From: SHZI01 sp963698405
Lineage (GTDB): Bacteria > Pseudomonadota > Gammaproteobacteria > Steroidobacterales > GCA-2729495
NCBI GenBank assembly: GCA_963698405.1
Contig: CAVOQT010000001.1
Coordinates: forward strand, 158,038 to 222,037
Length of the DNA: 64,000 nt
Direction of reading: 5' to 3'
The notes beneath the pieces were generated by a model, which was not told where the DNA came from, did not search any database, and saw only the letters and a program-made list of their open reading frames with translations. How positions within the stretch are numbered: the stretch's first letter is position 1; every line of letters starts with the position of its first letter. Of the stretch, positions 34,418 through 42,612 are shown one piece after another. The position numbers and the translations under genes were made by a program.

Positions 34418-35704
34418 ATGGCTGCGCGGACCCTGGCCGAGTGGCTGCAGTGGCAAGAGTCGCTGAACCCGCACACTGTCGACTTGGGTCTTGAGCGCGT
34501 CCGTGCCGTGCTGGACCGGCTTGATCTCCAGCCCCCGCCGGGTCGTGTCGTGACCGTTGCGGGTACCAACGGCAAGGGCACCACAGTCACCCTGCTGCAG
34601 GACATGCTGCTGGCGATAGACCGCCGTCCGGGCCTGTATACCTCGCCGCACCTGGTGCGTTACAACGAACGTGTCCGTATCGCTGGCCAGCCCGCCTCTG
34701 ATGCTGAGCTGGTGCATGCCTTCGAGCGCGTTGAGCAGGTGCGGGGCGGCTTGCCGCTGACGTACTTCGAGTTCGGCACGCTGGCGGCATTCATCTGTTT
34801 TGCCGAGGCGCAGTGCGATAGCTGGATACTGGAAGTCGGTCTGGGCGGTCGCCTGGATGCGGTGAATGTGCTGGCAGCCGATCTGGCCCTGATCACCACG
34901 ATCGCGCTCGATCATCAGGACTGGCTGGGTGAAACCATCGAGGAAATCGCCAGCGAAAAGGCCGGGATTCTGCGCGCCGGTCATCCGGCCTTCTATGCAG
35001 ATCAGCCGGTACCGTCAGCGATTCGCCAGCATGCAGCCGGGATCAGTGCTCCGCTGGCCATACTGGGCACTGATTTCTCGTACCGCTGTACCAGCGGGCT
35101 AAAGGATAGCGGTCCAAATAGCTGGTCATGGCAAGGTGTGGTGGAAACCGTGGCTGGACTTGAAGCGCCACGGTACTGGTCGGCTGCCCAGTACCGCAAT
35201 GCGAGTCTGGTACTGGCAGTGCTGTCCAGGCTGGAGCCACGCCTGCTTGCCGATGCCACATTACTGAACCAGGTGTTCGCCCGATCCCGGCCGGATGGAC
35301 GCTTTCAGCAGGTGCGCGCGTCACATGAGTGGATTCTGGACGTGGCACATAATCCGCAGGCTGCTGCCGTGCTTTGTGCACAGCTTGAGAGTCTGCCGCC
35401 GGTCGGGGTCACAACCATCGTAACGGCACTGCTGGCTGACAAGGCGGTGACGCCTTTTGTTGCTGCGCTGGCACCGGTGGCAACACACTGGATCGTGGCC
35501 GGTATCGATGATCCGCGTGCCAGTACGGTCGAACGCATGCGTGCCGGAATGATGGCTGCCGGCCTCGATGTGGTTGAGTATGCGGCGACTCCGGAGGCCG
35601 CCTTTGCGCTGGCTACGCGCATGACGCCACCGACAGGCCGTATCGTGGTCTGTGGCTCGTTCCGGATCGTGGCGCCTGCATTGCAGTGGCTTGGTCTATA
35701 CTGA
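34418..35704 (+). CDS. folC: Bifunctional folylpolyglutamate/dihydrofolate synthase
   Basis: Adds glutamate to dihydropteroate and to reduced folates. It has 428 residues of the Mur-ligase fold: ATP loop GTNGKGTT near residue 50, YTSPHLVRYNERVRI near 73, and the C-terminal DVAHNPQA motif near 307 that contacts the growing acceptor. It overlaps the open frame of the next gene but not its likely coding start. Confidence 0.95.
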   Translation: MAARTLAEWLQWQESLNPHTVDLGLERVRAVLDRLDLQPPPGRVVTVAGTNGKGTTVTLLQDMLLAIDRRPGLYTSPHLVRYNERVRIAGQPASDAELVHAFERVEQVRGGLPLTYFEFGTLAAFICFAEAQCDSWILEVGLGGRLDAVNVLAADLALITTIALDHQDWLGETIEEIASEKAGILRAGHPAFYADQPVPSAIRQHAAGISAPLAILGTDFSYRCTSGLKDSGPNSWSWQGVVETVAGLEAPRYWSAAQYRNASLVLAVLSRLEPRLLADATLLNQVFARSRPDGRFQQVRASHEWILDVAHNPQAAAVLCAQLESLPPVGVTTIVTALLADKAVTPFVAALAPVATHWIVAGIDDPRASTVERMRAGMMAAGLDVVEYAATPEAAFALATRMTPPTGRIVVCGSFRIVAPALQWLGLY

Positions 35705-35730
35705 TTGCCCGCCCGGAAATCTTTTTTTTG

Positions 35731-36351
35731 ATGGACCGCCAGCTCGCTGAACGAATGGTTGGTGCCGCGTGTTTGCTCGCGGTTCTGGTTCTTGTCGTGC
35801 CCTCGATTCTGGATGGTAATCAGCAGCTTGAAACCCCGAGTCTGGAGTCCGCACCGTCCGAAGCGCCCAATCTGCGTACGTATACGCTCAGTCTGAATAA
35901 CGATGAGCGGGTGCCGCCAGTACCGCAGCTGCGTGATGCTCCGGGTGAGCCCGCCGGCACGCTGCCGGATGAGGTGCTTCCTGCCGATGATCGGCCGGCG
36001 CCAATCGTGACTGAAGACGAACCGGCTCCATTGCCGGTACCGGAAGTTGAAAAGCCGCCAGCGCAGAGTGCGCCACCAGCCAGTGCCAGCGTGCAGACAG
36101 TTGTCAAAACACCGGCTGCCCCGGCTGCGGGACAGTGGTACGTGCAGTTGGGCAGTTTCTCAAGCCAGCAAAATGCCGAGCGCCTGGTCGCAAAGCTGAA
36201 AACCAGTGGCTTTGAGGCCATGCTTCGCAAGAGCAGTAACGGATCGATGTCGCGTGTCCTGGTGGGGCCGCGTATGGATCGTGATGAGGCGGATGCGCTG
36301 GCCCGGAAACTTGCCGGTGCAGGGTTTACCGGGCAGGTAACGCGGTTGTAG
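35731..36351 (+). CDS. dedD: SPOR domain protein, DedD-like
   Basis: A 206-residue bitopic membrane protein with one N-terminal span (MVGAACLLAVLVLVVPSIL), a proline-rich periplasmic linker and a C-terminal SPOR domain (from WYVQLGSFSSQQNAERL, about residue 133). SPOR domains bind denuded glycan at the division septum. The start MDRQLAERMVG at 35731 follows a run of T and lacks a clear ribosome binding site; the frame is open back to 35686 inside folC. The position between folC and cvpA is that of dedD in E. coli and Pseudomonas. Confidence 0.9.
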   Translation: MDRQLAERMVGAACLLAVLVLVVPSILDGNQQLETPSLESAPSEAPNLRTYTLSLNNDERVPPVPQLRDAPGEPAGTLPDEVLPADDRPAPIVTEDEPAPLPVPEVEKPPAQSAPPASASVQTVVKTPAAPAAGQWYVQLGSFSSQQNAERLVAKLKTSGFEAMLRKSSNGSMSRVLVGPRMDRDEADALARKLAGAGFTGQVTRL

Positions 36352-36354
36352 CTG

Positions 36355-36858
36355 ATGAGCACGGTTGACTACATCCTTGTCGTGCTGGTGGCGGTCTCAG
36401 GGCTGGTCGGTGTGCTGCGCGGCTTCATCAAGGAGGCGCTATCGGTGCTCGTCTGGATTCTGGCGCTGTGGGGAGCTGCTCGCTATGGTGGTCAGTTCGG
36501 GTCCTTGCTCAGCGGTTTTCTGCATGAGCCAGCGCTACAGCTCTGGGCCGGTCGCGGTCTGGCATTTGTCGCAATCCTGTTTGCCGGCAGCCTGCTCGGC
36601 TGGTTGGTGGGCTATTTGATCCGCAACAGCGCGGTGACCGGTACCGACCGGGTGCTTGGCCTGTTTTTTGGCCTCGCCCGTGGACTTATCGCGGTGATTC
36701 TGGTCGTGCTGGTGCTGAAGCAGGGCGGGTTTGAATCGGAATCTTGGTGGCAAGGGTCCAAGCTGATACCGTATGCCGCCGCAGCTGGTGAGCAGTTCTG
36801 GGCACTGGCCGGGCAGCAGGTCAAAGGTCTTGGCGAACAGGCAGGAGTCTGGTTCTAG
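36355..36858 (+). CDS. cvpA: CvpA family membrane protein
   Basis: An inner-membrane protein of 167 residues with four hydrophobic segments, starting MSTVDYILVVLVAVSGLVG. In E. coli it is required for colicin V production. Its general role is still unclear and may concern envelope homeostasis. It is 3 bp after dedD, and its stop overlaps the purF start (TAGTG). Confidence 0.93.
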   Translation: MSTVDYILVVLVAVSGLVGVLRGFIKEALSVLVWILALWGAARYGGQFGSLLSGFLHEPALQLWAGRGLAFVAILFAGSLLGWLVGYLIRNSAVTGTDRVLGLFFGLARGLIAVILVVLVLKQGGFESESWWQGSKLIPYAAAAGEQFWALAGQQVKGLGEQAGVWF

Positions 36859-38408
36859 TGTGTGGCATCGTCGGCATCGTCAGTCATCGGCCAGTCAATC
36901 AGGGGCTGTATGACGCGCTGATGGTTCTGCAGCACCGTGGTCAGGATGCAGCCGGCATCATGACCGACTGGAATGGAACTCTCTGTACGCGCAAGAAGAA
37001 CGGCTTGGTCAGCGATGTTTTCCTGCAACGGCACATGGAAGAACTGCGCGGCAATATCGGCATCGGCCACTGCCGCTATCCAACTGCAGGTACGCTCAAA
37101 TCAAGTGAGGCTCAGCCGTTCTACGTCAATTCGCCATATGGCATCGCCCTCGCGCATAACGGCAACCTGACCAATTCTGATGAGCTGAAAGCGCTGCTGA
37201 TTCAGCAGGATCGACGTCATCTCAATACTGGCTCGGATACCGAAGCCCTGTTGAATGTGTTCGCTCATGAACTCCAGCAACAGCCCAGCGAGGAACTGAC
37301 GCCACGGGCAATTTTTGCCGCTGTGGCGGCCGTGCACCGTCGTTGCCGCGGCGGCTATGCGGTGGTGGCGCTGATCATCGGCTATGGCATCGTGGCATTC
37401 CGTGACCCGCACGGCATACGTCCGGTCTGTCTCGGTCGCCGCGAGACGGCGGAGGGTGTCGAGCACATGGTGGCGTCCGAGAGCGTGGCGATGGATGCGC
37501 TGGAATTCCAGATGGTGCGCGATATCCTGCCGGGTGAGGCGGTAATCATCGAACGCGACGGTACCTTGCACAGTCAGGTCTGCGATATCCCGCGCAGTTA
37601 TACGCCCTGTATCTTCGAGTATGTTTATTTCGCACGGCCGGATTCGATCATTGATCGCATCTCGGTGTACAAGGCACGTCTGCGCATGGGTGAGCGCCTG
37701 GCCGAGAAGATCCTGCGCGAACGGCCGGATCACGATATCGATGTAGTGATTCCGATTCCCGATTCGAGTCGTACCAGTGCACTTGAAGTGGCGCACCGGC
37801 TGGGCGTGAAGTACCGCGAGGGCTTCATCAAGAATCGCTACATCGGCCGTACTTTCATCATGCCCGGTCAGGAAATGCGTCGGCAGTCGGTACGCCGCAA
37901 GCTGAATGCCATCGACCTGGAATTTCACGGCAAGAATGTGCTGCTGGTCGATGATTCCGTAGTGCGTGGCACGACGTCCCAGCAGATTATCGAAATGGCC
38001 CGGGAAGCCGGTGCGCGGCGCGTGTACTTTGCCTCTGCCTCGCCGCCAGTCCGGTATCCCAATGTTTACGGCATCGATATGCCGGCAGCCAGTGAGCTGG
38101 TGGCCAGTGGCCGTACCGAACAGCAGGTTCAGGAATTCATCGGGGCCGACTGGCTTGTTTACCAGGATCTCGACGACCTGATCAAGGCGGTGCATCACGA
38201 CGATGCGGAGATCAGCGAGTTCGACACCTCATGTTTTTCCGGTGAGTACGTCACTGGCGATATCAGTCCTGAATACCTGGCGCAACTTGAGCAACAGCGC
38301 AGTGATCGAGCCAAGTCGCAGCGTGATACGCGCCGCCGCCGCGGGCCCTCTGAACCGGATACTGCTGCTCCGGCTGCCAAACCGGATGCCCGGTTGCGGA
38401 CTGTCTGA
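36858..38408 (+). CDS. purF: Amidophosphoribosyltransferase
   Basis: The first committed step of purine synthesis: PRPP plus glutamine to phosphoribosylamine. It has 516 residues from a GTG start, so that Cys2 (MCGIVGIV) becomes the N-terminal nucleophile after Met removal. The Ntn glutaminase domain runs to about 235. The PRTase domain shows the PRPP loop VLLVDDSVVRGTTSQQI near residue 360. The C-terminal tail is basic. The usual next gene in Pseudomonas, metZ, is absent and a kinase gene follows. Confidence 0.96.
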   Translation: MCGIVGIVSHRPVNQGLYDALMVLQHRGQDAAGIMTDWNGTLCTRKKNGLVSDVFLQRHMEELRGNIGIGHCRYPTAGTLKSSEAQPFYVNSPYGIALAHNGNLTNSDELKALLIQQDRRHLNTGSDTEALLNVFAHELQQQPSEELTPRAIFAAVAAVHRRCRGGYAVVALIIGYGIVAFRDPHGIRPVCLGRRETAEGVEHMVASESVAMDALEFQMVRDILPGEAVIIERDGTLHSQVCDIPRSYTPCIFEYVYFARPDSIIDRISVYKARLRMGERLAEKILRERPDHDIDVVIPIPDSSRTSALEVAHRLGVKYREGFIKNRYIGRTFIMPGQEMRRQSVRRKLNAIDLEFHGKNVLLVDDSVVRGTTSQQIIEMAREAGARRVYFASASPPVRYPNVYGIDMPAASELVASGRTEQQVQEFIGADWLVYQDLDDLIKAVHHDDAEISEFDTSCFSGEYVTGDISPEYLAQLEQQRSDRAKSQRDTRRRRGPSEPDTAAPAAKPDARLRTV

Positions 38409-38451
38409 GGCCCGCTGTGCGGCATGCGGTAGTGAGCTGCCAGACACCATC

Positions 38452-39672
38452 GTGAGCCTCAAGTTTCTCATCATCGATGATCACGCTGAGTATCGGCGTC
38501 TACTCTCGTATCACATCGCGGCACACTGGCCCGAGGCGATTATTCGGGAATATGATCCCTTGCAGTCGGGGCGCCTGCCGGATGCATTCTCCGGTGCCGG
38601 CAACGACGTGGTGCTGCTTGGCGATACCTGTGGTCGTGAGGATGCCCTCGAATGGCTGCGCAGATTCCGCGCCCAGCCAAAATTCCCGCCGATTATTTTT
38701 ATCGGCAATGGCGATGAACGGCAGGTGGTATCGGCCATAAAGTCAGGCGCTGAGGAGTATGTTGGCAAGCCGCGGCTCAACAATGCCCGCCTGGTCGAAG
38801 CAGTAGAGGAGGCCTTGCGGATCGGCTCGAATCGGGCCAACCCGGGCCGAACCGGGGGCGAGGCCATTGCGGCTGATGGTAACGGGCCGATCCCGCGCAA
38901 TTACAGCATCGTGCGCCGGCTTGCACATGGTGAAATCGCTACCGTGTATCTGGCGCAGGAACGCAGCTCGGGGCGGGAAGTCGTACTCAAGGTACTGCAC
39001 CAGGTCAGCGATGCAGCGAGCGGCAAGATTCTCGACCGCTTCCTGCGCGAATATGAACTGGCCGCGCATCTCGATCATCCGAATGTGGTGCGTATCCATG
39101 ATTTTGGTGTGGCCGATGATCACGCCTACATTGCGATGGAGTATTGCGGTGGCGGCAGCCTCAAGCGGCGTATAGCGGGGGGCATGGATCGCTACGAGGC
39201 CTATCGGCTGATGCGTGACATCGCCGCAGCCCTCGGGGTGCTGCATGCAGCCGGTATCCTGCACCGCGACCTGAAGCCCACCAATGTACTGTTTCGCGAC
39301 GATGACACGCTGGCGCTGATTGATTTCGGGCTGGCCAAGCAGGTTGCCCTGAAGGCTGAAGTGACGGGTGCCGGTGCGATTTTTGGTACGCCTTACTATA
39401 TGAGCCCCGAGCAGGGGCACGGTGAAGCGGTCGACGTGCGTGGCGATATCTACAGTCTGGGTGTCATATTTTTCGAGATGCTGACTGGTACCAAGCCTTA
39501 CGACGGTGACACCGCCATGAGCGTGATCGTCAAGCACCGCCAGGCGCCAGTGCCTGTGCTGCCGCGTGCGATATCCGAGTTCCAGCCCTTGATCGAACGA
39601 ATGCTGGCCAAGCAGCCAGCTGGTCGTTTCCAGTGCGTTACCGAGTTGCTGACCTGGGAGCCGGCGCTGTAG
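38452..39672 (+). CDS. Receiver domain fused to Ser/Thr protein kinase
   Basis: A cytoplasmic protein of 406 residues from GTG 38452. An ATG at 38386 overlapping purF would add 22 residues with a CxxC. The receiver domain (about 3-125) has the acidic pair Asp9/Asp10 and the conserved Lys106. At the phosphorylation site the order is LLGD, so Gly57 occupies the usual place and Asp58 is shifted by one; phosphorylation is uncertain. The kinase domain (about 150-395) has Lys180, HRDLKPTN (271-278), DFG (291-293) and YMSPEQ, so it looks active. The loop at 157-164 (LAHGEIATV) is a loose glycine-rich loop. No membrane span. Two-component input to a Hanks kinase is inferred. Confidence 0.85.
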   Translation: MSLKFLIIDDHAEYRRLLSYHIAAHWPEAIIREYDPLQSGRLPDAFSGAGNDVVLLGDTCGREDALEWLRRFRAQPKFPPIIFIGNGDERQVVSAIKSGAEEYVGKPRLNNARLVEAVEEALRIGSNRANPGRTGGEAIAADGNGPIPRNYSIVRRLAHGEIATVYLAQERSSGREVVLKVLHQVSDAASGKILDRFLREYELAAHLDHPNVVRIHDFGVADDHAYIAMEYCGGGSLKRRIAGGMDRYEAYRLMRDIAAALGVLHAAGILHRDLKPTNVLFRDDDTLALIDFGLAKQVALKAEVTGAGAIFGTPYYMSPEQGHGEAVDVRGDIYSLGVIFFEMLTGTKPYDGDTAMSVIVKHRQAPVPVLPRAISEFQPLIERMLAKQPAGRFQCVTELLTWEPAL

Positions 39673-39681
39673 TCGCCGACA

Positions 39682-40410
39682 TCAGTGCAGGGAGAGGCTC
39701 TGTAGTTCGGGGCCTGAGGGCGTCCAGCACAGTACGCTGCCCTGTGTATACCAGTCACCCAGTACGATGCGTGTTGCGGCCTTGTGCTGCGTGTTTTCGA
39801 ACTGATGGATGGCCGGACGGTGCGTGTGTCCGTGGATCAGCAGCGACACTTCATGACGTTGCATGACCTCGACTACCGTTTGCTGATTCACATCCATCAG
39901 CATGGCGGGTTTATTGCCATGCGCTGCCATGCTGCGGCTGCGCAGCTGTACTTCGATTCGATTTCTAATGCTGACCGGCAGGGCCAGATATAGAGCCTGC
40001 GTAGGTGGCCAGTGGACGATCCTGCGATAACGCTGATACGCCAGGTCGTCGGTGCAGAGCGTGTCGCCGTGCATCAGCAAGACGCGTTTGCCATGCAGGT
40101 CGATGACCGTTTCATCGGGCAGCAGGCGGAGGCCGCTCAGGGCTGCGAAATTGCGTGAGATGAGAAAATCGCGGTTGCCGTGGATAAAGCTGCAGCTGAC
40201 TCCGTGGTCAGCGAGGCTGCGCAGCGCCGTACCGACTTGCAGGCCTGCCTGGCCTGGCGCGTCGTCTCCAATCCAGCTTTCGAACAGGTCGCCGAGAATA
40301 TACAAGGCATCTGCCTGGCTGGCGGTATCGGCCAGAAAGCGCAGAAAACAGTCCGTGACTGCAGGTCGCGAGGCGTGGAGGTGCAGGTCAGAGACGAACA
40401 GTATCGTCAT
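39682..40410 (-). CDS. lpxH: UDP-2,3-diacylglucosamine diphosphatase
   Basis: Cleaves UDP-2,3-diacylglucosamine to lipid X in lipid A synthesis, at the inner face of the membrane. It has 242 residues. Calcineurin-fold metal ligands appear in SDLHL, GDLFESW (near 41), GNRDF (near 79), HGDTL (near 115) and HGHTHRP (near 196). It overlaps the upstream ppiA by 4 bp (ATGA) and converges on the receiver-kinase gene. Confidence 0.95.
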   Translation of the reverse strand: MTILFVSDLHLHASRPAVTDCFLRFLADTASQADALYILGDLFESWIGDDAPGQAGLQVGTALRSLADHGVSCSFIHGNRDFLISRNFAALSGLRLLPDETVIDLHGKRVLLMHGDTLCTDDLAYQRYRRIVHWPPTQALYLALPVSIRNRIEVQLRSRSMAAHGNKPAMLMDVNQQTVVEVMQRHEVSLLIHGHTHRPAIHQFENTQHKAATRIVLGDWYTQGSVLCWTPSGPELQSLSLH

Positions 40411-40991
40411 CTGGTAGCAGGCGGTTTCAGCAGACTGGCTTTCTGGATGATTACCGGTTCAACCGGCACATCCGACGTGCCTTCCTGCACGCTGGTCAGG
40501 CGGTGCCCGATATCATCGATGACCTCCATGCCCTGAATGACATCGCCAAACACTGCATAACCCCAGCGGGTGGGTTTCGGGTCAAGTGAAGCATTGTCTG
40601 CCAGATTGATATAGAACTGTGCATCGCCAGAATGGGGGTCATTGGATCTTGCCATGGCGATGGTGCCGCGTCTGTTGCTGAGCCCGTTGCCGGATTCGTT
40701 GGGCACGCCAGGACGTGCTTTCTTGAGCTTGAGATCGCGAGTGAAGCCACCGCCCTGAATGACGAAGCCATTGATTACGCGGTGAAAGATAGTGCTGGTA
40801 TAGAAGCCTTCATCTACATACTTCAGAAAGTTGGCGACGCTGAGCGGGGCGCGCTCTGGATCGAGTTGCACGATGAACGCTCCGGCGGAGGTCTCGAACT
40901 GCACCAGAACGGGGTCTGCAGCCTGCAGGCTTGTGCTCAGGCCCAGCATGAGACTGGCGATCAGCGACAGGTAAATTCTTGAAATTCGCAT
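40407..40991 (-). CDS. ppiA: Periplasmic cyclophilin-type peptidyl-prolyl isomerase
   Basis: Catalyses prolyl cis-trans isomerisation during folding of exported proteins. It has 194 residues with a Sec signal peptide (RIYLSLIASLMLGLSTSLQA, residues 4-23) and a cyclophilin domain showing the catalytic arginine in FHRVINGFVIQGGGF and AQFYINL. The tryptophan of high-cyclosporin-affinity cyclophilins is not evident. It is translationally coupled to lpxH. Confidence 0.92.
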   Translation of the reverse strand: MRISRIYLSLIASLMLGLSTSLQAADPVLVQFETSAGAFIVQLDPERAPLSVANFLKYVDEGFYTSTIFHRVINGFVIQGGGFTRDLKLKKARPGVPNESGNGLSNRRGTIAMARSNDPHSGDAQFYINLADNASLDPKPTRWGYAVFGDVIQGMEVIDDIGHRLTSVQEGTSDVPVEPVIIQKASLLKPPATR

Positions 40992-41026
40992 CGACGTACT
41001 CCGTAATAAACTTGAATCAGCACTGC

Positions 41027-41911
41027 TCAGGCTGGGGGTAATTCGCGCGGTGCCAGCAGTGACACTCCGGAAATCGCTGCGGTCAGTGTGTTTTCCAGCA
41101 ACATTGCGATGGTCATCGGGCCAACACCGCCTGGTACCGGTGTAATCCAGCTGGCGCGCTCACTGGCGGCCGCAAACTCGACATCGCCGCTGAGCTTGCC
41201 ATCCGGCAGGCGCGTGATGCCGATATCGAGCACCACTGCACCGGGTTTTATCCATTCGCCGCGAATCAGTCCCGGCTTGCCGACCGCAACTGCGAGGATA
41301 TCGGCCTGGGCGACATGGCTGGCCAGGTCGCGTGTAAAGCGATGGCAGACCGTGGTGGTGGCACCGGCCAGCAGCAGTTCGAGCGCCAGAGGTCGGCCGA
41401 CATGATTGGAGGAGCCGATGATCACCGCATGCTGTCCGCGTACCGGTACGCCGATATGCCGCAGCAGTGTCATGACGCCGTAGGGTGTGGCAGGGCGCAG
41501 GACCGGCATGCGCTGGCAGAGCCGGCCGAGAGTGTAGGGGTGAAAGCCGTCCACGTCCTTGACGGGATTGATGCGTTCGATGACTGCGGTTTCATCGATG
41601 TGCAGGGGCAGTGGCAGCTGGACGAGAATGCCATCGATGCTGGCATCGAGGTTGAGCCTGTCGATCAGCGCCAGCAACTCAGCCTCATCTGTGGTGGCCG
41701 GCAGGTCATGATTGTGCGAGATCACACCGACCTCGGCACAGGCGGTGCGTTTGTTGCGTACATAGATCTGCGAGGCCGGATCTGTACCCACCAGGATTAC
41801 CGCGAGCCCCGGAGGCCGGTGCCCTTGTGCCAGTCGCTCACCAATACGTATGCGCAATTGTGTGCGCAAGCCGAGCGCAATGGCCTTGCCGTCGATCAGG
41901 CGGGCAGTCAT
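41027..41911 (-). CDS. folD: Methylene-THF dehydrogenase/methenyl-THF cyclohydrolase
   Basis: Converts the GlyA product 5,10-methylene-THF to 10-formyl-THF for purine and formyl-Met-tRNA synthesis. It has 294 residues from ATG 41911 (MTARLIDGKAI); an open frame extends to 41977 but is not conserved. Motifs: YVRNKRTACAEVG with the catalytic lysine, the Gln in QLPLPLHI, DVDGFHP, and the Rossmann segment GSSNHVGRP. It is shielded upstream by a minus-strand terminator and divergent from the tRNA cluster. Confidence 0.96.
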   Translation of the reverse strand: MTARLIDGKAIALGLRTQLRIRIGERLAQGHRPPGLAVILVGTDPASQIYVRNKRTACAEVGVISHNHDLPATTDEAELLALIDRLNLDASIDGILVQLPLPLHIDETAVIERINPVKDVDGFHPYTLGRLCQRMPVLRPATPYGVMTLLRHIGVPVRGQHAVIIGSSNHVGRPLALELLLAGATTTVCHRFTRDLASHVAQADILAVAVGKPGLIRGEWIKPGAVVLDIGITRLPDGKLSGDVEFAAASERASWITPVPGGVGPMTIAMLLENTLTAAISGVSLLAPRELPPA

Positions 41912-41999
41912 ATGAAAGCTGTCATGGGCGAGATGCGTGGCCTCTCGTGAAAGGGGAAAGTAGCCAGGTGCCCGCACAATACCAGAGCCACAGAGGCTG

Positions 42000-42024
42000 A
42001 AAAACCGGCCCGGAGAAGGCCGGT
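42000..42024 (-). terminator. Rho-independent terminator, minus strand
   Basis: On the minus strand ACCGGCC, a 7-nt loop and GGCCGGT form a perfect 7-bp GC-rich stem followed by TTTT. The plus strand has no T-tract, so it works only leftward. It lies between the tRNA cluster and folD and would stop minus-strand readthrough entering folD. The nearest minus-strand gene to the right is the nfuA-like gene at 42.6 kb. Confidence 0.6.
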
Positions 42025-42039
42025 CATATCAGCTGAAAA

Positions 42040-42069
42040 TTGACGCTGACGGCGCCCCCTGCGTATCAT
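42040..42069 (+). promoter_or_regulatory. Promoter of the tRNA cluster
   Basis: TTGACG (42040-42045), 18 bp, TATCAT (42064-42069), followed by a GC-rich discriminator as in stringently controlled stable-RNA promoters. A second -10-like TATAAT sits at 42094-42099, 19 bp before tRNA-Pro, without a good -35. Confidence 0.5.
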
Positions 42070-42117
42070 GCGGCGCCCCGGCGGGCGGGCGGCTATAATG
42101 CGATGCCGGATACAGAT

Positions 42118-42194
42118 CGGGGTATAGCGCAGTCTGGTAGCGCATCTGCTTTGGGAGCAGAGGGTCGGCGGTTCGAATCCGTCTACCCCGACCA
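42118..42194 (+). tRNA. tRNA-Pro (anticodon TGG)
   Basis: 77 nt including encoded CCA. The acceptor CGGGGTA pairs with TACCCCG. The anticodon stem TCTGC/GCAGA encloses TTTGGGA with TGG at positions 34-36. The T-loop is GTTCGAATC. First of four tRNAs in one strand-uniform cluster. Confidence 0.96.
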
Positions 42195-42215
42195 CCCGGA
42201 CCACCCGGTAGCAAA

Positions 42216-42292
42216 GCGCCTGTAGCTCAACTGGACAGAGCACCGGCCTTCTAAGCCGGTGGTTGCAGGTTCGAGTCCTGCCAGGCGCGCCA
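42216..42292 (+). tRNA. tRNA-Arg (anticodon TCT)
   Basis: 77 nt including encoded CCA. The acceptor GCGCCTG pairs with CAGGCGC. The anticodon loop CTTCTAA lies in the stem CCGGC/GCCGG. Decodes AGA and AGG. Confidence 0.96.
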
Positions 42293-42325
42293 GGTCAGGA
42301 TTTTGACGTGCAGTGTCGTGTCTAT

Positions 42326-42402
42326 GGTGGGCGTAGCTCAGTTGGTAGAGCACTGGATTGTGATTCCAGTGGTCGTGGGTTCAAACCCCATCGCCCACCC
42401 CA
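42326..42402 (+). tRNA. tRNA-His (anticodon GTG)
   Basis: The acceptor GTGGGCG (from 42327) pairs with CGCCCAC, and a genomic G at 42326 can form the G-1:C73 pair specific to tRNA-His. The anticodon loop is TTGTGAT in the stem CTGGA/TCCAG. CCA is encoded. Confidence 0.96.
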
Positions 42403-42454
42403 TTTTTGACGGCGGAGTGCGCAATACGGGTGCGCAATCTGGAAGTAAAACAGC

Positions 42455-42530
42455 GGGCCGTTAGCTCAACTGGTAGAGCAGTGGACTCTTAATCCATTGG
42501 TTGTAAGTTCAAGTCTTACACGGCCCACCA
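42455..42530 (+). tRNA. tRNA-Lys (anticodon CTT)
   Basis: 76 nt including encoded CCA. The acceptor GGGCCGT pairs with ACGGCCC. The anticodon loop CTCTTAA gives CTT, the isoacceptor for AAG, which suits a GC-rich genome. Confidence 0.95.
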
Positions 42531-42612
42531 TATAAATCAGCAAGTTAGGCAGCTTGGCTGGAGTATCGGTCGTCTCGATCAATTACGATCGACAGGAATA
42601 TATCGCAGCCCT

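Noticed and set aside
33410..34984. 524-codon minus-strand frame across accD and folC
   Set aside because: Both plus-strand genes are complete with catalytic motifs and operon spacing; the antisense translation is low-complexity shadow.
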